Of a DNA stretch of 64,000 nucleotides, positions 30,910 through 39,849 are shown one piece after another. Every line of letters starts with the position of its first letter. Within the stretch, counting starts at the first letter, position 1. A program made the position numbers and the translations under genes. The DNA is from Muribaculaceae bacterium (GTDB lineage: Bacteria; Bacteroidota; Bacteroidia; Bacteroidales; Muribaculaceae): positions 1 through 64,000 of the forward strand of contig JAFYYG010000058.1 of NCBI GenBank assembly GCA_017557625.1, written 5' to 3'. A model generated the notes under the pieces. The model searched no databases and had not been told where the DNA came from. It saw only the letters and a program-made list of their open reading frames with translations.

Positions 30910-31353
30910 CTATGAACTATGAACTGTAAACTGTGAACTATTAAGCATAGCCAAAGCCTCGTTCTCGTGCCGTTCCATTATCTCGCGCTCACCGGGACCC
31001 TTGTCGTTGATGCCGCACAGGTGCAGCACACCGTGGATAATAACGCGTAACAACTCGCTGTCATATTCTACGCCAAGCTGCTCGGCATTGGTGCGTACCG
31101 TGTCAAGCGAGATCACCATGTCGCCGCTGATGCGGTGACTGTTGCTGTAGTCGAAGGTGATGATATCGGTATAGTAGTCGTGCTGAAGGAACTGCTTGTT
31201 GACTTCCAGGATGTATTCATCATCGCAAAACACGTAGGTGAGCGCACCCACTGCCTTGCCATGATTGCGAGCCACTGCCCCAATCCAAGCACTAATCTTC
31301 GCCTGGTCAAAGCACGGCATCTCAATACCCTGTGTCATAAAGTTGACTTCCAT
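30910..31353 (-). CDS. ybeY: Endoribonuclease YbeY (rRNA maturation factor)
   Basis: Encodes 147 aa from the ATG at 31353 (MEVNF); an upstream in-frame ATG at 31383 would lie in the promoter. YbeY is a zinc-dependent endonuclease that matures the 16S rRNA 3' end and aids ribosome quality control. LTYVFCDDEYILEVNKQFL and DIITFDYS are family segments. The metal site is RVIIHGVLHLCGINDK, with the third ligand His replaced or displaced (ND where many have DH). The last residues (SSQFTVHSS) come from spacer-like sequence. TATCTTTG lies 27 bp before the start. Confidence 0.93.
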   Translation of the reverse strand: MEVNFMTQGIEMPCFDQAKISAWIGAVARNHGKAVGALTYVFCDDEYILEVNKQFLQHDYYTDIITFDYSNSHRISGDMVISLDTVRTNAEQLGVEYDSELLRVIIHGVLHLCGINDKGPGEREIMERHENEALAMLNSSQFTVHSS

Positions 31354-31380
31354 AACTCCGCATTCACAAAAAACAAGATG

Positions 31381-31388
31381 CAAAGATA
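31381..31388 (-). promoter_or_regulatory. Bacteroidota -7 box for ybeY
   Basis: TATCTTTG on the minus strand, 27 bp before the ybeY ATG. No convincing -33 TTTG. Confidence 0.5.
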
Positions 31389-31560
31389 GTAAATAGTTTT
31401 CAGTTTTCAGTTATCAGTTGTGAGTTTTTTGCAACCAACGAAAGTGTATATCATATTCTTTTGACTCATCAACACGACATAAACAGCAAACTCCTTCCCT
31501 AAACTCTAACCCTAAACCTTCAATTTTCATAAAACCGAACTGAAAACTAATAACTAAAAA

Positions 31561-31662
31561 TCACATATACGAGGTATCGAGATTGTCGGTTGGGGCCTCA
31601 CGGGCCGTGCGTGAGCGTTGCAACCCTAAAAGCATAAGCGAGCCATAGTCTATGATTCCTGA
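31561..31662 (-). pseudogene. Internal-deletion remnant of a C69 peptidase gene
   Basis: On the minus strand the segment encodes GIIDYGSLMLLGLQRSRTAR, EA, then directly PTDNLDTSYM and a stop. In the intact peptidase at 33.7-35.4 kb these two stretches lie about 430 codons apart. Identity at DNA level is high with a handful of substitutions. It is therefore the remains of a second C69 gene copy with a large in-frame deletion and no 5' end. It lies just past the terminator of the reverse transcriptase gene, on the side opposite the intact copy. Confidence 0.8.
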
Positions 31663-31664
31663 AT

Positions 31665-31689
31665 AAAAAAGCCTCGAGTTAAACTTGAG
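31665..31689 (-). terminator. Terminator of the reverse transcriptase gene
   Basis: Minus strand: CTCAAGT-TTA-ACTCGAG hairpin (one mismatch) followed by GCTTTTTT. 35 bp after the RT stop. Confidence 0.7.
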
Positions 31690-31723
31690 TTACTTATTTA
31701 TGTGGCTATTACCTGCATTCCTG

Positions 31724-33325
31724 TTATTTTGCTAGTCTTGCTTCTAGATTGTCTCTCATGTCTTTCATTAATCTAAATTGCTTGCTGTTTTGGAAGCGTG
31801 CTTGGTTGAATGCTGTGTAGAAATTAATACCGTCCATCAGGTTTTTGAAAGTTTTCTCTTTATGCTCTGCCTTCTCCTCGTCGGTTTTCTTTTCGTCTTT
31901 TTGAAAACGCCGCAGCGCATAGAACAATCTATTTACTTTTTCCTTGAATCGTTGAATATTTGCCTTTCTAAGCCGCAAATTGCCGTTACGCTGCATCTCA
32001 TATCCCAAGAACCCAATGTACCGGTTGCTATTTCCCTCGCCATCTCCCCACAGGTATGTGCTATGCGACTTTATATCCCAGAAATGGCTGTTAGTTGCCA
32101 TTGGATTTTCGGTATTCTTAGAGTCGGCGACAAACTCAAAATCATGGTAATACAAACCATGATCAGTTAGCGATTGCGCATAGACTTTCATCAGTCTTTC
32201 GCATTCTTCACGACTGGTGTGCATCATAATCATATCATCGCAGTAGCGTACGAACAGGCGATTGGCATCTTCTTTTTGCACTATTACCTGATCCACATCA
32301 TTGAGCACTACATTGGCTATCACTAGCGACAATGCCCCTCCTTGTGGCACACCCCTTTGTCGCCGTTCATTCTCGGGCAGAACCATGATTTCATCTACCC
32401 AACCTAGTTTATAAATATTTTTACTGTCGGCATCTCGCATTTGGCGGCGCACTTTGAAATACACATAAGGATTTGCCTCTGCCTCTAACCAAGCGTTGTC
32501 ATAGAAGTTATAACTGTCAAGATAAGCCTTAAGCACACTCATCACTTGATTTTTGCCGTCATCATCAAGTCTAGTTTTGTCAAGTATGCGCTCAAAACTT
32601 TCAATCACCACATGATGAGGGATGGTGTCATAGAATTTCTTTATGTCGCAGTCGGCAACATAAATGTCTTTTAACCCTTGCTCCTTGCGAAAGGCTTCTA
32701 TCAATTTAATTCCATCGTTGAAGTCGGTGGTATGGTGCTCTTTATCATAGAAGGGACGCGACTTTCTATAAGACAAAATGTTCTTATGCAGATGTTTGTC
32801 AATGAAGCGGGTTAAATATCTACTTGTTACAGCAATAATTATTTTATCTTCCAGTTTATTGTAAACCGACAGAGGCCTGCAAGTAACCTCAAACGTTCCA
32901 TCGGACATTTGACTCTTGCTCTTAAAAATAGGAAGCAGTTGCGGCGACTCCAATGTGAGTTCGGGCTGCTTCAGTCGTTCTCTTATTCTGTTGATAAAAG
33001 CATCCAACTCTTGTAGATATACATGAGTTTTTTCGCCTTTTCTGCTCCGATCGCGCTTGATGGTCACCAATAATGCTTTCTCAGCATTCTTGCTGGTATC
33101 CATTGCGCCATTCTTCAGCCTTATGCGCTTTGATGGTCTCACCCATGTGTAACGTGGCGGCATGATGCGGCTCAACATTTTGCGAGTCGATAAAATGTTT
33201 ATTTCGCAATCACGATTAAGTCGTTTTTTCTTTTCACTTCTATTGCGACGACGGCATTTTGCCCGCTCCTTGACGAGCAACTTTGTCAACATTTCAGGTG
33301 TAGCAAACTCAAATAGTGAGACCAT
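31724..33325 (-). CDS. Stand-alone reverse transcriptase, possibly defence-associated (DRT-type)
   Basis: Encodes 533 aa. RT motifs are in order: CRPLSVYNKLEDKIIIAVTSRY (residues 149-170, RT0/1 region); motif A with D227 in DIKKFYDTIP; RGVPQGGALS (325-333); and the catalytic YCDD at 361-364. IGFLGYEMQRNGNLRLRKANI follows as motif D/E and thumb. There is no maturase or HNH domain and no group II intron structure, and the protein is longer than typical retron RTs (~300-350 aa). The basic N-terminal ~145 residues are unfamiliar. It has its own promoter, a hairpin-bearing ~260-nt leader and a terminator. This resembles defence RT systems such as DRT2 that pair an RT with an adjacent noncoding RNA. 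The class is not determined. Confidence 0.85.
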   Translation of the reverse strand: MVSLFEFATPEMLTKLLVKERAKCRRRNRSEKKKRLNRDCEINILSTRKMLSRIMPPRYTWVRPSKRIRLKNGAMDTSKNAEKALLVTIKRDRSRKGEKTHVYLQELDAFINRIRERLKQPELTLESPQLLPIFKSKSQMSDGTFEVTCRPLSVYNKLEDKIIIAVTSRYLTRFIDKHLHKNILSYRKSRPFYDKEHHTTDFNDGIKLIEAFRKEQGLKDIYVADCDIKKFYDTIPHHVVIESFERILDKTRLDDDGKNQVMSVLKAYLDSYNFYDNAWLEAEANPYVYFKVRRQMRDADSKNIYKLGWVDEIMVLPENERRQRGVPQGGALSLVIANVVLNDVDQVIVQKEDANRLFVRYCDDMIMMHTSREECERLMKVYAQSLTDHGLYYHDFEFVADSKNTENPMATNSHFWDIKSHSTYLWGDGEGNSNRYIGFLGYEMQRNGNLRLRKANIQRFKEKVNRLFYALRRFQKDEKKTDEEKAEHKEKTFKNLMDGINFYTAFNQARFQNSKQFRLMKDMRDNLEARLAK

Positions 33326-33588
33326 AGAAATAGCAGGCTGTTAATGATAAAAACAGAAACAATCTGGACTACAGCGTACATGATGTTTAACATGCATCCC
33401 CGACAATGCCGGGGGAGGAGATAACATTTTTTACTATAGGTTCTGACCGAAAGGTCAATCTCCCGCCTATAGTTGAATCTGCATATTGTTTTCAATAATC
33501 TCAGTCTTTGCCCATATTTTATAGACAAACACCGCAAACGCTATGAAACATCCAGATTGATTCTGTTTTTTCTGTATACTCAATAATG
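33326..33588 (-). ncRNA. Structured noncoding leader of the reverse transcriptase
   Basis: Lies between a canonical promoter and the RT start; it contains no convincing ORF. Hairpins on the minus strand: ACTATAGG with CCTATAGT (33473-33466 and 33440-33433) enclosing TGACC-TTTC-GGTCA; then CCCCG-(7 nt)-CGGGG at 33414-33398; then an ATGTTAAACAT palindrome near 33393-33383. This position and size fit a template or scaffold RNA for the RT. The mature ends are unknown. Confidence 0.6.
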
Positions 33589-33594
33589 TGGGCG

Positions 33595-33625
33595 CAAAAT
33601 TATATATTTTTCTCTAAACTGCAAA
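33595..33625 (-). promoter_or_regulatory. Promoter of the RT cassette
   Basis: Minus strand: TTTG (33625-33622), 19 nt, TAATTTTG (33602-33595). About 270 bp upstream of the RT ATG, so a long untranslated RNA precedes the gene. Confidence 0.75.
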
Positions 33626-33679
33626 ACAACTTTACTACAATTATGTGAGCCAAAGTTTGAAACTCTAATTATGCAAAAT

Positions 33680-35359
33680 TTACATATAAGATGTGTCAAG
33701 ATTGTCGGTAGGCGGCACTTCGTAGCGGGTGCCGGTGGACTTGTGGATGCGGCGGCGGGCTTTGGGTGTCATGCCGGGTCGCGTGAGTCGTGGGCGGTAT
33801 CCGCTGGAGTTGTGCTTGTAGTTGCCGTTCTCGTCTTCTTCACGCACCACGCCGTCGTTATACTTCACTATCATGTGCCAAGCCATCTCTCGCCATCGTG
33901 CCACCATCTGATTTCCCATCTTGTCGCCATAGTCGCTCAGCAGCGCGATGGCGCGGTCACGGTCGTTGCTCAACAGGCTGAGTGCTTGCTGCTCTACCTC
34001 GGCTTGATGTGAGAAATAGCTCGCCTGCAATGAGTCGCGCACCGACTCGAGTTCGGGGTAGAGTAGGCTCCATCGCGGATAAACCATATTGCTCACCCAG
34101 TTGCTCACCCAGTAAGCGCTCTCTTCGCTGAAGTGGAAAGCGTCGCCCACGTTGTAGCAGTGAGGCACTCGGTTGGCACAGCAATAGACAGGTGTGTAAG
34201 CCACCATTCCGCTGTCGTCGCTGCCCCACCATATCACTCCACCCACTTCTCGTGGCATGAAGCTGCGCAGCTGGCTCACGAAGGTGAAAGCCGTGTGAGC
34301 GGTGGAAACCGCCCGCTCGTTGAACATGGTAGTGCCATCATCGTCATACCGAAGAGGTTGCGGACGGAACGGAGTGTCGTAGATTCCCGCTCCCGGGTCA
34401 TCTTCCTGGTCAAATGAGAACGGGGTTCCCTCAAGGTGGTCGCGCAAGCACTCTATCACAGTATTCACGCTGAGTGGCTCGTCGGGGATTATCCATAGAG
34501 GCAGCGGCTCAACCTCGCTCATGGGCTTTATACCTTCAATATACGGAATATAACGGTCCATGCCAGTAGTCAAGCGACGGTAGATAGCCCACACACGCGA
34601 GTCGCCCAGCCGTCGTCCGCCGAAGGTGGGAGGATTATAAGCATCACAGAAGCTGAACTCACTGTCGCGTCCCTTGAAATATCCTCTCTTGCGGGCAAAA
34701 CTTATGCAGTTGCTCGAAATCTTCACATTGGCGGTATCGGTAAGATCCACTTGGCGTATGCGGCTTTGGTTGGCATGCGCCATCACGGCATTGTCGGGCA
34801 CTCGCACCGCTATCCACACCACACTCTTGCTGCCTGGTCCGCAGCCTATCATCTCAAGAAGCCATGCCTCATTGGGGTCGCACACCGTGAACGACTCCCC
34901 CGAGCTGCAGAAGCCATATTTCTCTACAAGACTCGTCATCACTTCGATGGCCTCACGGGCAGTGCGTGAGCGTTGCAGACCTAAGAGCATCAGCGAGCCA
35001 TAGTCGATGATTCCTGTGGTATCGACCAGTTCTTCACGGCCATCGAAGGTGCTCTCACCAATTGACACCTGCCATTCATTGATGTGTCCATTCACAAGAT
35101 AGGTGACTGGAGCCTCGGGGATTTTACCGTGATAAACCCTTGTGTCTCGATCATAAATCTCACGCATGGTGCCAGGACTGTGGGTGCCAGCCTCAAAGCG
35201 TGGCATCTTGTGCATAGCGCCCCACGAGTCAATATTATAGGTGCACATCACCGAGCCGTCAACAGTCGCCTTCTTGCCCACAAGAATGCTCGTGCACGCC
35301 TCACCGTGTGGCACACAAAGTGCCACCAACGCTGTCAATAATAATAATTTCTTCATCAT
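33680..35359 (-). CDS. C69-family dipeptidase (exported)
   Basis: Encodes 559 aa. A signal peptide (residues 1-21, ALVALCVPHGEA) is followed at once by Cys22 (CTSILVGKKAT), the N-terminal nucleophile expected of family C69 enzymes such as PepD. Other family segments are DGSVMCTYNIDSWGAMHKMP, FTVCDPNEAWLLEMIG and VMAHANQSRIRQVD. It should cleave dipeptides in the periplasm or outside the cell. TATCTTTG and a TTTG -33 element lie upstream. Downstream on the same strand is the RT cassette, then a decayed fragment of a second copy of this gene. Confidence 0.9.
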   Translation of the reverse strand: MMKKLLLLTALVALCVPHGEACTSILVGKKATVDGSVMCTYNIDSWGAMHKMPRFEAGTHSPGTMREIYDRDTRVYHGKIPEAPVTYLVNGHINEWQVSIGESTFDGREELVDTTGIIDYGSLMLLGLQRSRTAREAIEVMTSLVEKYGFCSSGESFTVCDPNEAWLLEMIGCGPGSKSVVWIAVRVPDNAVMAHANQSRIRQVDLTDTANVKISSNCISFARKRGYFKGRDSEFSFCDAYNPPTFGGRRLGDSRVWAIYRRLTTGMDRYIPYIEGIKPMSEVEPLPLWIIPDEPLSVNTVIECLRDHLEGTPFSFDQEDDPGAGIYDTPFRPQPLRYDDDGTTMFNERAVSTAHTAFTFVSQLRSFMPREVGGVIWWGSDDSGMVAYTPVYCCANRVPHCYNVGDAFHFSEESAYWVSNWVSNMVYPRWSLLYPELESVRDSLQASYFSHQAEVEQQALSLLSNDRDRAIALLSDYGDKMGNQMVARWREMAWHMIVKYNDGVVREEDENGNYKHNSSGYRPRLTRPGMTPKARRRIHKSTGTRYEVPPTDNLDTSYM

Positions 35360-35383
35360 TTAGCTGTTTTGTTTATTCTTTTG

Positions 35384-35415
35384 CAAAGATAGTGACTTTT
35401 TCCAGATAACACAAA
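35384..35415 (-). promoter_or_regulatory. Promoter of the C69 peptidase gene
   Basis: Minus strand: TTTG (35415-35412), 20 nt, TATCTTTG (35391-35384), 24 bp before the ATG. Confidence 0.8.
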
Positions 35416-35521
35416 CTAACATAACTGATGCCTCGTGGAACCCATATAAGTCCACATAGTCTATACATAGTCCACATAGAAGCGTGTGAAACCAAAAAAA
35501 TCAGATTTTTTCGCCAAATGG

Positions 35522-35552
35522 TTTGTCATTTAAAAAAATTGCACTACCTTTG
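35522..35552 (+). promoter_or_regulatory. Promoter of tRNA-Leu
   Basis: TTTG (35522-35525), 19 nt, TACCTTTG (35545-35552), 12 bp before the mature tRNA. Confidence 0.85.
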
Positions 35553-35564
35553 CACCGCTTTTCG

Positions 35565-35649
35565 AGCCCAGATGGCGGAATCGGTAGACGCGCTGGTCTC
35601 AAACACCAGTGGGGTAACACCCGTGCCGGTTCGACCCCGGCTCTGGGTA
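35565..35649 (+). tRNA. tRNA-Leu (CAA)
   Basis: 85 nt. GCCCAGA pairs with TCTGGGT (G-U at the first pair) and the discriminator is A. Anticodon stem-loop CTGGT-CTCAAAC-ACCAG gives CAA, reading UUG. Long variable arm present (TGGGGTAACACCC region). CCA not encoded. Confidence 0.95.
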
Positions 35650-35663
35650 CTGGCTTAAAAGCG

Positions 35664-35706
35664 CAAGGTGCTGATTATGAAAAATTTTCAGCTCCTTGTT
35701 TTTATT
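35664..35706 (+). terminator. Terminator of tRNA-Leu
   Basis: CAAGGTGCTGA / TCAGCTCCTTG arms (11 bp with one mismatch), then TTTTTATTTT. Confidence 0.8.
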
Positions 35707-35910
35707 TTACTTGAACATTTTTGATTCTATAGATAATGTATGTGTTACATGGATAAATTTGATGGTTTCAATTTTGGTCGTTTGCATAATATGTGAAATT
35801 TATACATGACTTGCCATTTCATTTGATAGTCCATTATTATCAAATTGGTGATTTTTTGCTTAATTAAAGAAATTTTTCCTTATTTGTGTGTTATATATAA
35901 AATAAATATG

Positions 35911-35918
35911 TAATTTTG
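35911..35918 (+). promoter_or_regulatory. Probable pckA -7 box
   Basis: TAATTTTG followed by CG, 73 bp before the ATG. A TTTG at 35883-35886 is a little too far (24 nt). The remaining AT-rich stretch 35707-35910 holds no gene or clear repeat. Confidence 0.5.
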
Positions 35919-35991
35919 CGTTCTAATAATTGAGGTTTATTCAATAAGAGAAAAAATCAACCAACAATAACACTAAAAATCAATTACAGCT

Positions 35992-37605
35992 ATGGCAAAA
36001 TTTGATAAGTCAGTATTAGCGAAGTATGGCATCACCGATGTTCAGGAGGTGCTTTACAACCCCACTTATGAGGTATTGTTCAACGAGGAGACCAAAGACG
36101 GTCTCGAGGGCTTTGACGTGGGCCAGGAGACTGAGCTTGGCGCCATCAACGTGATGACCGGCATCTACACCGGCCGCTCGCCTAAGGACAAGTTCATCGT
36201 GATGGACGAGAACAGCAAGAACACCGTGTGGTGGACTACTCCCGAATATCCCAACGACAACCACCCTGCCAGCCTCGAGACTTGGGCTGCAGTGAAAGAG
36301 CTCGCTCAAAAGCAGCTGAGCGGCAAGCGCCTGTTTGTCGTTGACGGTTTCTGCGGCACCCACAAGGACACCCGCATGAAGGTGCGCTTCATCATGGAGG
36401 TGGCTTGGCAGGCTCACTTCGTGACCAATATGTTTATCCGTCCTCAGAACGAGGAGGAGTTTGACCAGGAGCCCGACTTCATCGTTTACACCGCCAGCAA
36501 GGCAAAGGTGGAGAACTACAAGGAACTCGGCCTCAACAGCGAGACAGCAGTTGTCTTCAACGTATCGAGCAAGGAGCAGGTAATCCTCAACACTTGGTAT
36601 GGTGGCGAGATGAAGAAAGGTCTGTTCTCAATGATGAACTATTACCTGCCACTGAAGGGCATCGCCGCTATGCACTGCTCTGCCAACACCGACATGAACG
36701 GCGAGAATACCGCCATCTTCTTCGGCTTGAGCGGCACCGGTAAGACCACACTCTCAACCGATCCTAAGCGCAAACTCATCGGCGACGACGAGCACGGCTG
36801 GGACGACGAGGGCGTATTCAACTTTGAGGGTGGCTGCTATGCCAAGGTTATCAATCTTGACAAGGAGAGCGAGCCCGACATCTACAACGCTATCCGCCGC
36901 GACGCGCTACTCGAGAACGTTACCGTTGACGAGAATGGCGTACTCGACTTCGCCGACAAGAGCGTTACCGAGAACACCCGCGTTTCTTACCCAATCTACC
37001 ACATCAAGAACATCGTGCGCCCACAGAGCCACGGCCCCGCTGCAAAGCAGGTAATCTTCTTGAGCGCCGACGCATTTGGCGTGCTGCCTCCAGTGTCAAT
37101 CTTGACTCCCGAGCAGACTAAGTACTACTTCTTGAGCGGCTTCACCGCTAAACTGGCAGGTACTGAGCGTGGCATCACCGAGCCTACTCCAACCTTCAGC
37201 GCATGCTTCGGCCAGGCATTCCTTGAGTTGCACCCAACCAAATATGCCGAGGAACTCGTTAAGCGCATGCAGGTGAGCGGTGCAAAGGCTTACTTGGTGA
37301 ACACCGGCTGGAACGGCAGCGGCAAGCGCATCTCGATTCGCGACACCCGCGGCATCATCGACGCTATCCTCAACCACAGCATCGACAACGCTCCAACTAA
37401 GGAGATTCCTTACTTCAACTTCACCGTTCCCACTCAGCTCGAAGGCGTAGATCCAGCTATTCTTGATCCACGCGACACCTACGCTGATCCCGCTATTTGG
37501 GAGGAGAAGGCTAAAGACTTGGCAAGCCGCTTCATCAAGAACTTCGCCAAGTATGAGAGCAACGAGGCAGGCAAGGCACTCGTGGCCGCAGGACCACAAC
37601 TTTAA
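35992..37605 (+). CDS. pckA: Phosphoenolpyruvate carboxykinase (ATP)
   Basis: Encodes 537 aa. Interconverts oxaloacetate + ATP and PEP + CO2 + ADP; in gut Bacteroidales it runs in the carboxylating direction to succinate during fermentation. Key segments are GRSPKDKF, the kinase-1a loop [11 protein letters not shown] (residues ~247-257), [23 protein letters not shown] with the Mn2+/Mg2+ site, and [11 protein letters not shown]. The codon bias is strong and GC-rich at third positions (AACGGC, GGCACC), as for highly expressed genes. It is a single-gene unit with promoter box and strong terminator. Confidence 0.97.
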   Translation: MAKFDKSVLAKYGITDVQEVLYNPTYEVLFNEETKDGLEGFDVGQETELGAINVMTGIYTGRSPKDKFIVMDENSKNTVWWTTPEYPNDNHPASLETWAAVKELAQKQLSGKRLFVVDGFCGTHKDTRMKVRFIMEVAWQAHFVTNMFIRPQNEEEFDQEPDFIVYTASKAKVENYKELGLNSETAVVFNVSSKEQVILNTWYGGEMKKGLFSMMNYYLPLKGIAAMHCSANTDMNGENTAIFFGLSGTGKTTLSTDPKRKLIGDDEHGWDDEGVFNFEGGCYAKVINLDKESEPDIYNAIRRDALLENVTVDENGVLDFADKSVTENTRVSYPIYHIKNIVRPQSHGPAAKQVIFLSADAFGVLPPVSILTPEQTKYYFLSGFTAKLAGTERGITEPTPTFSACFGQAFLELHPTKYAEELVKRMQVSGAKAYLVNTGWNGSGKRISIRDTRGIIDAILNHSIDNAPTKEIPYFNFTVPTQLEGVDPAILDPRDTYADPAIWEEKAKDLASRFIKNFAKYESNEAGKALVAAGPQL

Positions 37606-37697
37606 AGTGCTTCGTGCTGTTATTAATAATCATTGAGCATTTTGAGCTAATATATATAATTAGAATAAGTAGTAATTTTGTTTCATAATTTTAAGTT

Positions 37698-37741
37698 CAA
37701 TCGCCGCACACCCGTGAGGGATCTGCGGCGATTGTTTTTTT
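37698..37741 (+). terminator. Terminator of pckA
   Basis: CAATCGCCGCA / TGCGGCGATTG perfect 11-bp arms, then TTTTTTT. Confidence 0.92.
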
Positions 37742-37795
37742 GTTGAAGAGCGGTGTGCCCCCATCAATTATCCCGATTTGGGATTATGAATTGAA

Positions 37796-39469
37796 TTAAT
37801 CCCTGAAGCTGCTGCCACCGAGGAACTCGCGGATAAGGCTGGTGCTTGGGATGGTGGAGTCACTGATAGGCTTGAAGTAGCGCAGGAATTGCAGCAGACG
37901 ACTTGCCAAAGCGTACTCGGGCACGTTGCTCGGCACTTTTTTAAGAATGGGCTCGGCTTGTTCCTTCATCACCGCAAGCTCAAAAAGTAGCGATGAGTTG
38001 AGCATGGCGTCGGCATTCTCCTGATAGGGGAAAATCCATTTTTCTTCGCCACGGCGCACACTTAGCCAGCGTGCGATACTCGCGCGGGCATCAGCGCCAC
38101 GGTATTTGTAGTCGCGCACGATGCGGCGCAGCAAACGGTTGTCGCTGGTAGATACCCAGTTGTGGTCGTCAATGCTCAGTGTGGTTAGAGCGCTCACATA
38201 CACGCGGTATTTCATCTCTTCGGGAATATCCTTGGTGAGCTCGGGGTTCAGTCCGTGGATGCCTTCCATTAGCAGGATGTTGTTTTCCTTGAGTTGGAGG
38301 GTGTCGCCTCGGTATTCGCGCTCGCCAGTCTGGAAGTTGTAGGTAGGCATCTTCACCTCCTCGCCGTTGATGAGAGCCTTTAGGTCTTTATTGAACTGCT
38401 CCAGGTCAAGGGCATAGAGCGACTCATAATCATAGTCGCCTTTCTCATCTCGTGGCGTGTGCTCACGGTCGATAAAGTAATTGTCAAGCGATATTACCTT
38501 AGGCACGATATAATTGGTGAGCAATTGGATGGCCAATCGCTTGCTCGACGTGGTCTTGCCGCTCGATGAGGGTCCTGCGATGAGCACCACACGGGCGCCA
38601 CCATCGTGGTAGCGCTGGGTGATGTCATCGGCGATGCGCGAAAACATCTTGTCGTGCAACGCCTCGGCCACGTTGATGATGTCGGGAGCCCAGCCTTTCT
38701 CAATGGCTTTGTTGAGCGTGCCCACATCGTCGAGACCCACGATGTCGTTAAATTTCACATAATTAGTGAAAGCTTTGAACATTTTATCCATGGGATAAGA
38801 CTTGCGGGGCTTAGTCTCGTCATTGGGGTCGGGGCCTAACAATAGCATACCATCCTTATATGGCTCAAGGTCAAAGGCTGTGAGATAACCCGTAGATGGC
38901 GCAAGTGGCTCATAGTAGCTGTCGATGATGTTGTCGAGTTTGTAGAAAACGGTGTACAGGTCATCGCTTGATTCCAGTAAGCGCACCTTGTCGTTGAGTC
39001 CCTGCTTGCGGAACATCTCCACCACATCGGTGGTGAGGCGTTCACGGCGCACAAATTTGATGTCCTGGTCCACAATTTCCTGCATACGTGCCTTTAAGCG
39101 CTTGATATTATCGGGAGTAATGATTTCCTCATCGTGCTTGATTTTGCAGTAAAAGCCTCCCGATATGCTGTGCTCTATGCGCAGGCGCTTGCCAGGGAAC
39201 AAATCCTCAATGGCCTTGTAGAGAACCATGCACAGCGAGTGGATATATACCCTTATGCCCTGCGGGGATAAAGTCTCTACATATTCCACCATCTTAGGAC
39301 CAAACACTGGATAGTTTAGCGCCTCAACCTTGTTGTTTACCATAGCGCAGATGGGTCTGAACGGAATGCGCTTCTCAATAGTTTCGTATATCTCTTGCAA
39401 GGTATCGCCACCGTCGATGTCGATATACTCTTGTGTGTTCTTGCAAAAAATCTTTAAGTCGTTGTTCAT
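37796..39469 (-). CDS. Nucleoside kinase fused to ThrRS-like N-terminal domains
   Basis: Encodes 557 aa. The C-terminal half is a uridine kinase-like P-loop kinase (VVLIAGPSSSGKTTSSKRLA, VISLDNYFIDREHTPRD, ILLMEGIHGLNPELT, RRIVRDYKYRG), predicted to phosphorylate a nucleoside in salvage. The N-terminal ~190 residues match the TGS-like and N2 domains of threonyl-tRNA synthetase (IDGGDTLQEIYETI, then IHSLCMVLYKAIEDLFP, ISGGFYCKI, TTDVVEMFRKQGLNDKVRLLE). In ThrRS the HSxxH of N2 binds metal for editing; here the second His is missing (HSLCM), so it is probably not an active deacylase. The fusion is common in this phylum, but its purpose is unknown. Confidence 0.88.
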   Translation of the reverse strand: MNNDLKIFCKNTQEYIDIDGGDTLQEIYETIEKRIPFRPICAMVNNKVEALNYPVFGPKMVEYVETLSPQGIRVYIHSLCMVLYKAIEDLFPGKRLRIEHSISGGFYCKIKHDEEIITPDNIKRLKARMQEIVDQDIKFVRRERLTTDVVEMFRKQGLNDKVRLLESSDDLYTVFYKLDNIIDSYYEPLAPSTGYLTAFDLEPYKDGMLLLGPDPNDETKPRKSYPMDKMFKAFTNYVKFNDIVGLDDVGTLNKAIEKGWAPDIINVAEALHDKMFSRIADDITQRYHDGGARVVLIAGPSSSGKTTSSKRLAIQLLTNYIVPKVISLDNYFIDREHTPRDEKGDYDYESLYALDLEQFNKDLKALINGEEVKMPTYNFQTGEREYRGDTLQLKENNILLMEGIHGLNPELTKDIPEEMKYRVYVSALTTLSIDDHNWVSTSDNRLLRRIVRDYKYRGADARASIARWLSVRRGEEKWIFPYQENADAMLNSSLLFELAVMKEQAEPILKKVPSNVPEYALASRLLQFLRYFKPISDSTIPSTSLIREFLGGSSFRD

Positions 39470-39573
39470 ATTATCTTTAATTCATAGTTTAAAGTTCATA
39501 GTTCACAGTTTTTTTGTTCTTATGGATTTTCTAGAAATTCTAGATTCTCTGGCGGACAAGGCGCGCCTTGTCC

Positions 39574-39849
39574 CTACTTTATACTTGCGAGTGTGTAGAT
39601 TGCGGCGTAGCTGAGCCAGAGAACTACCAGCAGCACCCACATCACTTCGCGACGCTCGTTGCGGCAATGCCATGCCAACCCCAGCGAGACAAGAGCATAG
39701 AATGGAAATATCATCATCAGCACACGCTTGGTGCCGCTGAACACGAAAGCCGTGTCGTGCAGCAGTGACACTGGCCACCATAGCAGTGGCAGCGCCGACA
39801 GCCCTATCAAGAGCTTAATCCAGCGTGGGGTATGCTCTCTGTCCTCCAT
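39574..39849 (-). CDS. Small three-helix membrane protein
   Basis: Encodes 91 aa with three hydrophobic segments (about residues 11-28, 43-60 and 68-88) separated by short charged loops (SGTKRV, HCRNERREV). No family was recognised. The ATG at 39849 overlaps the TAA of the preceding TPR gene (TAATG), so it is translationally coupled to it. A role alongside the TPR proteins is possible from context only. Confidence 0.65.
   Translation of the reverse strand: MEDREHTPRWIKLLIGLSALPLLWWPVSLLHDTAFVFSGTKRVLMMIFPFYALVSLGLAWHCRNERREVMWVLLVVLWLSYAAIYTLASIK

Noticed and set aside
31561..35025. Diversity-generating retroelement (RT with template and variable repeats)
   Set aside because: The repeated peptidase segment near the RT differs at about six sites in ~70, with no adenine-specific pattern on either strand, and the reverse-strand copy is an internally deleted gene end. 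The RT also lacks the DGR arrangement with an accessory Avd gene.
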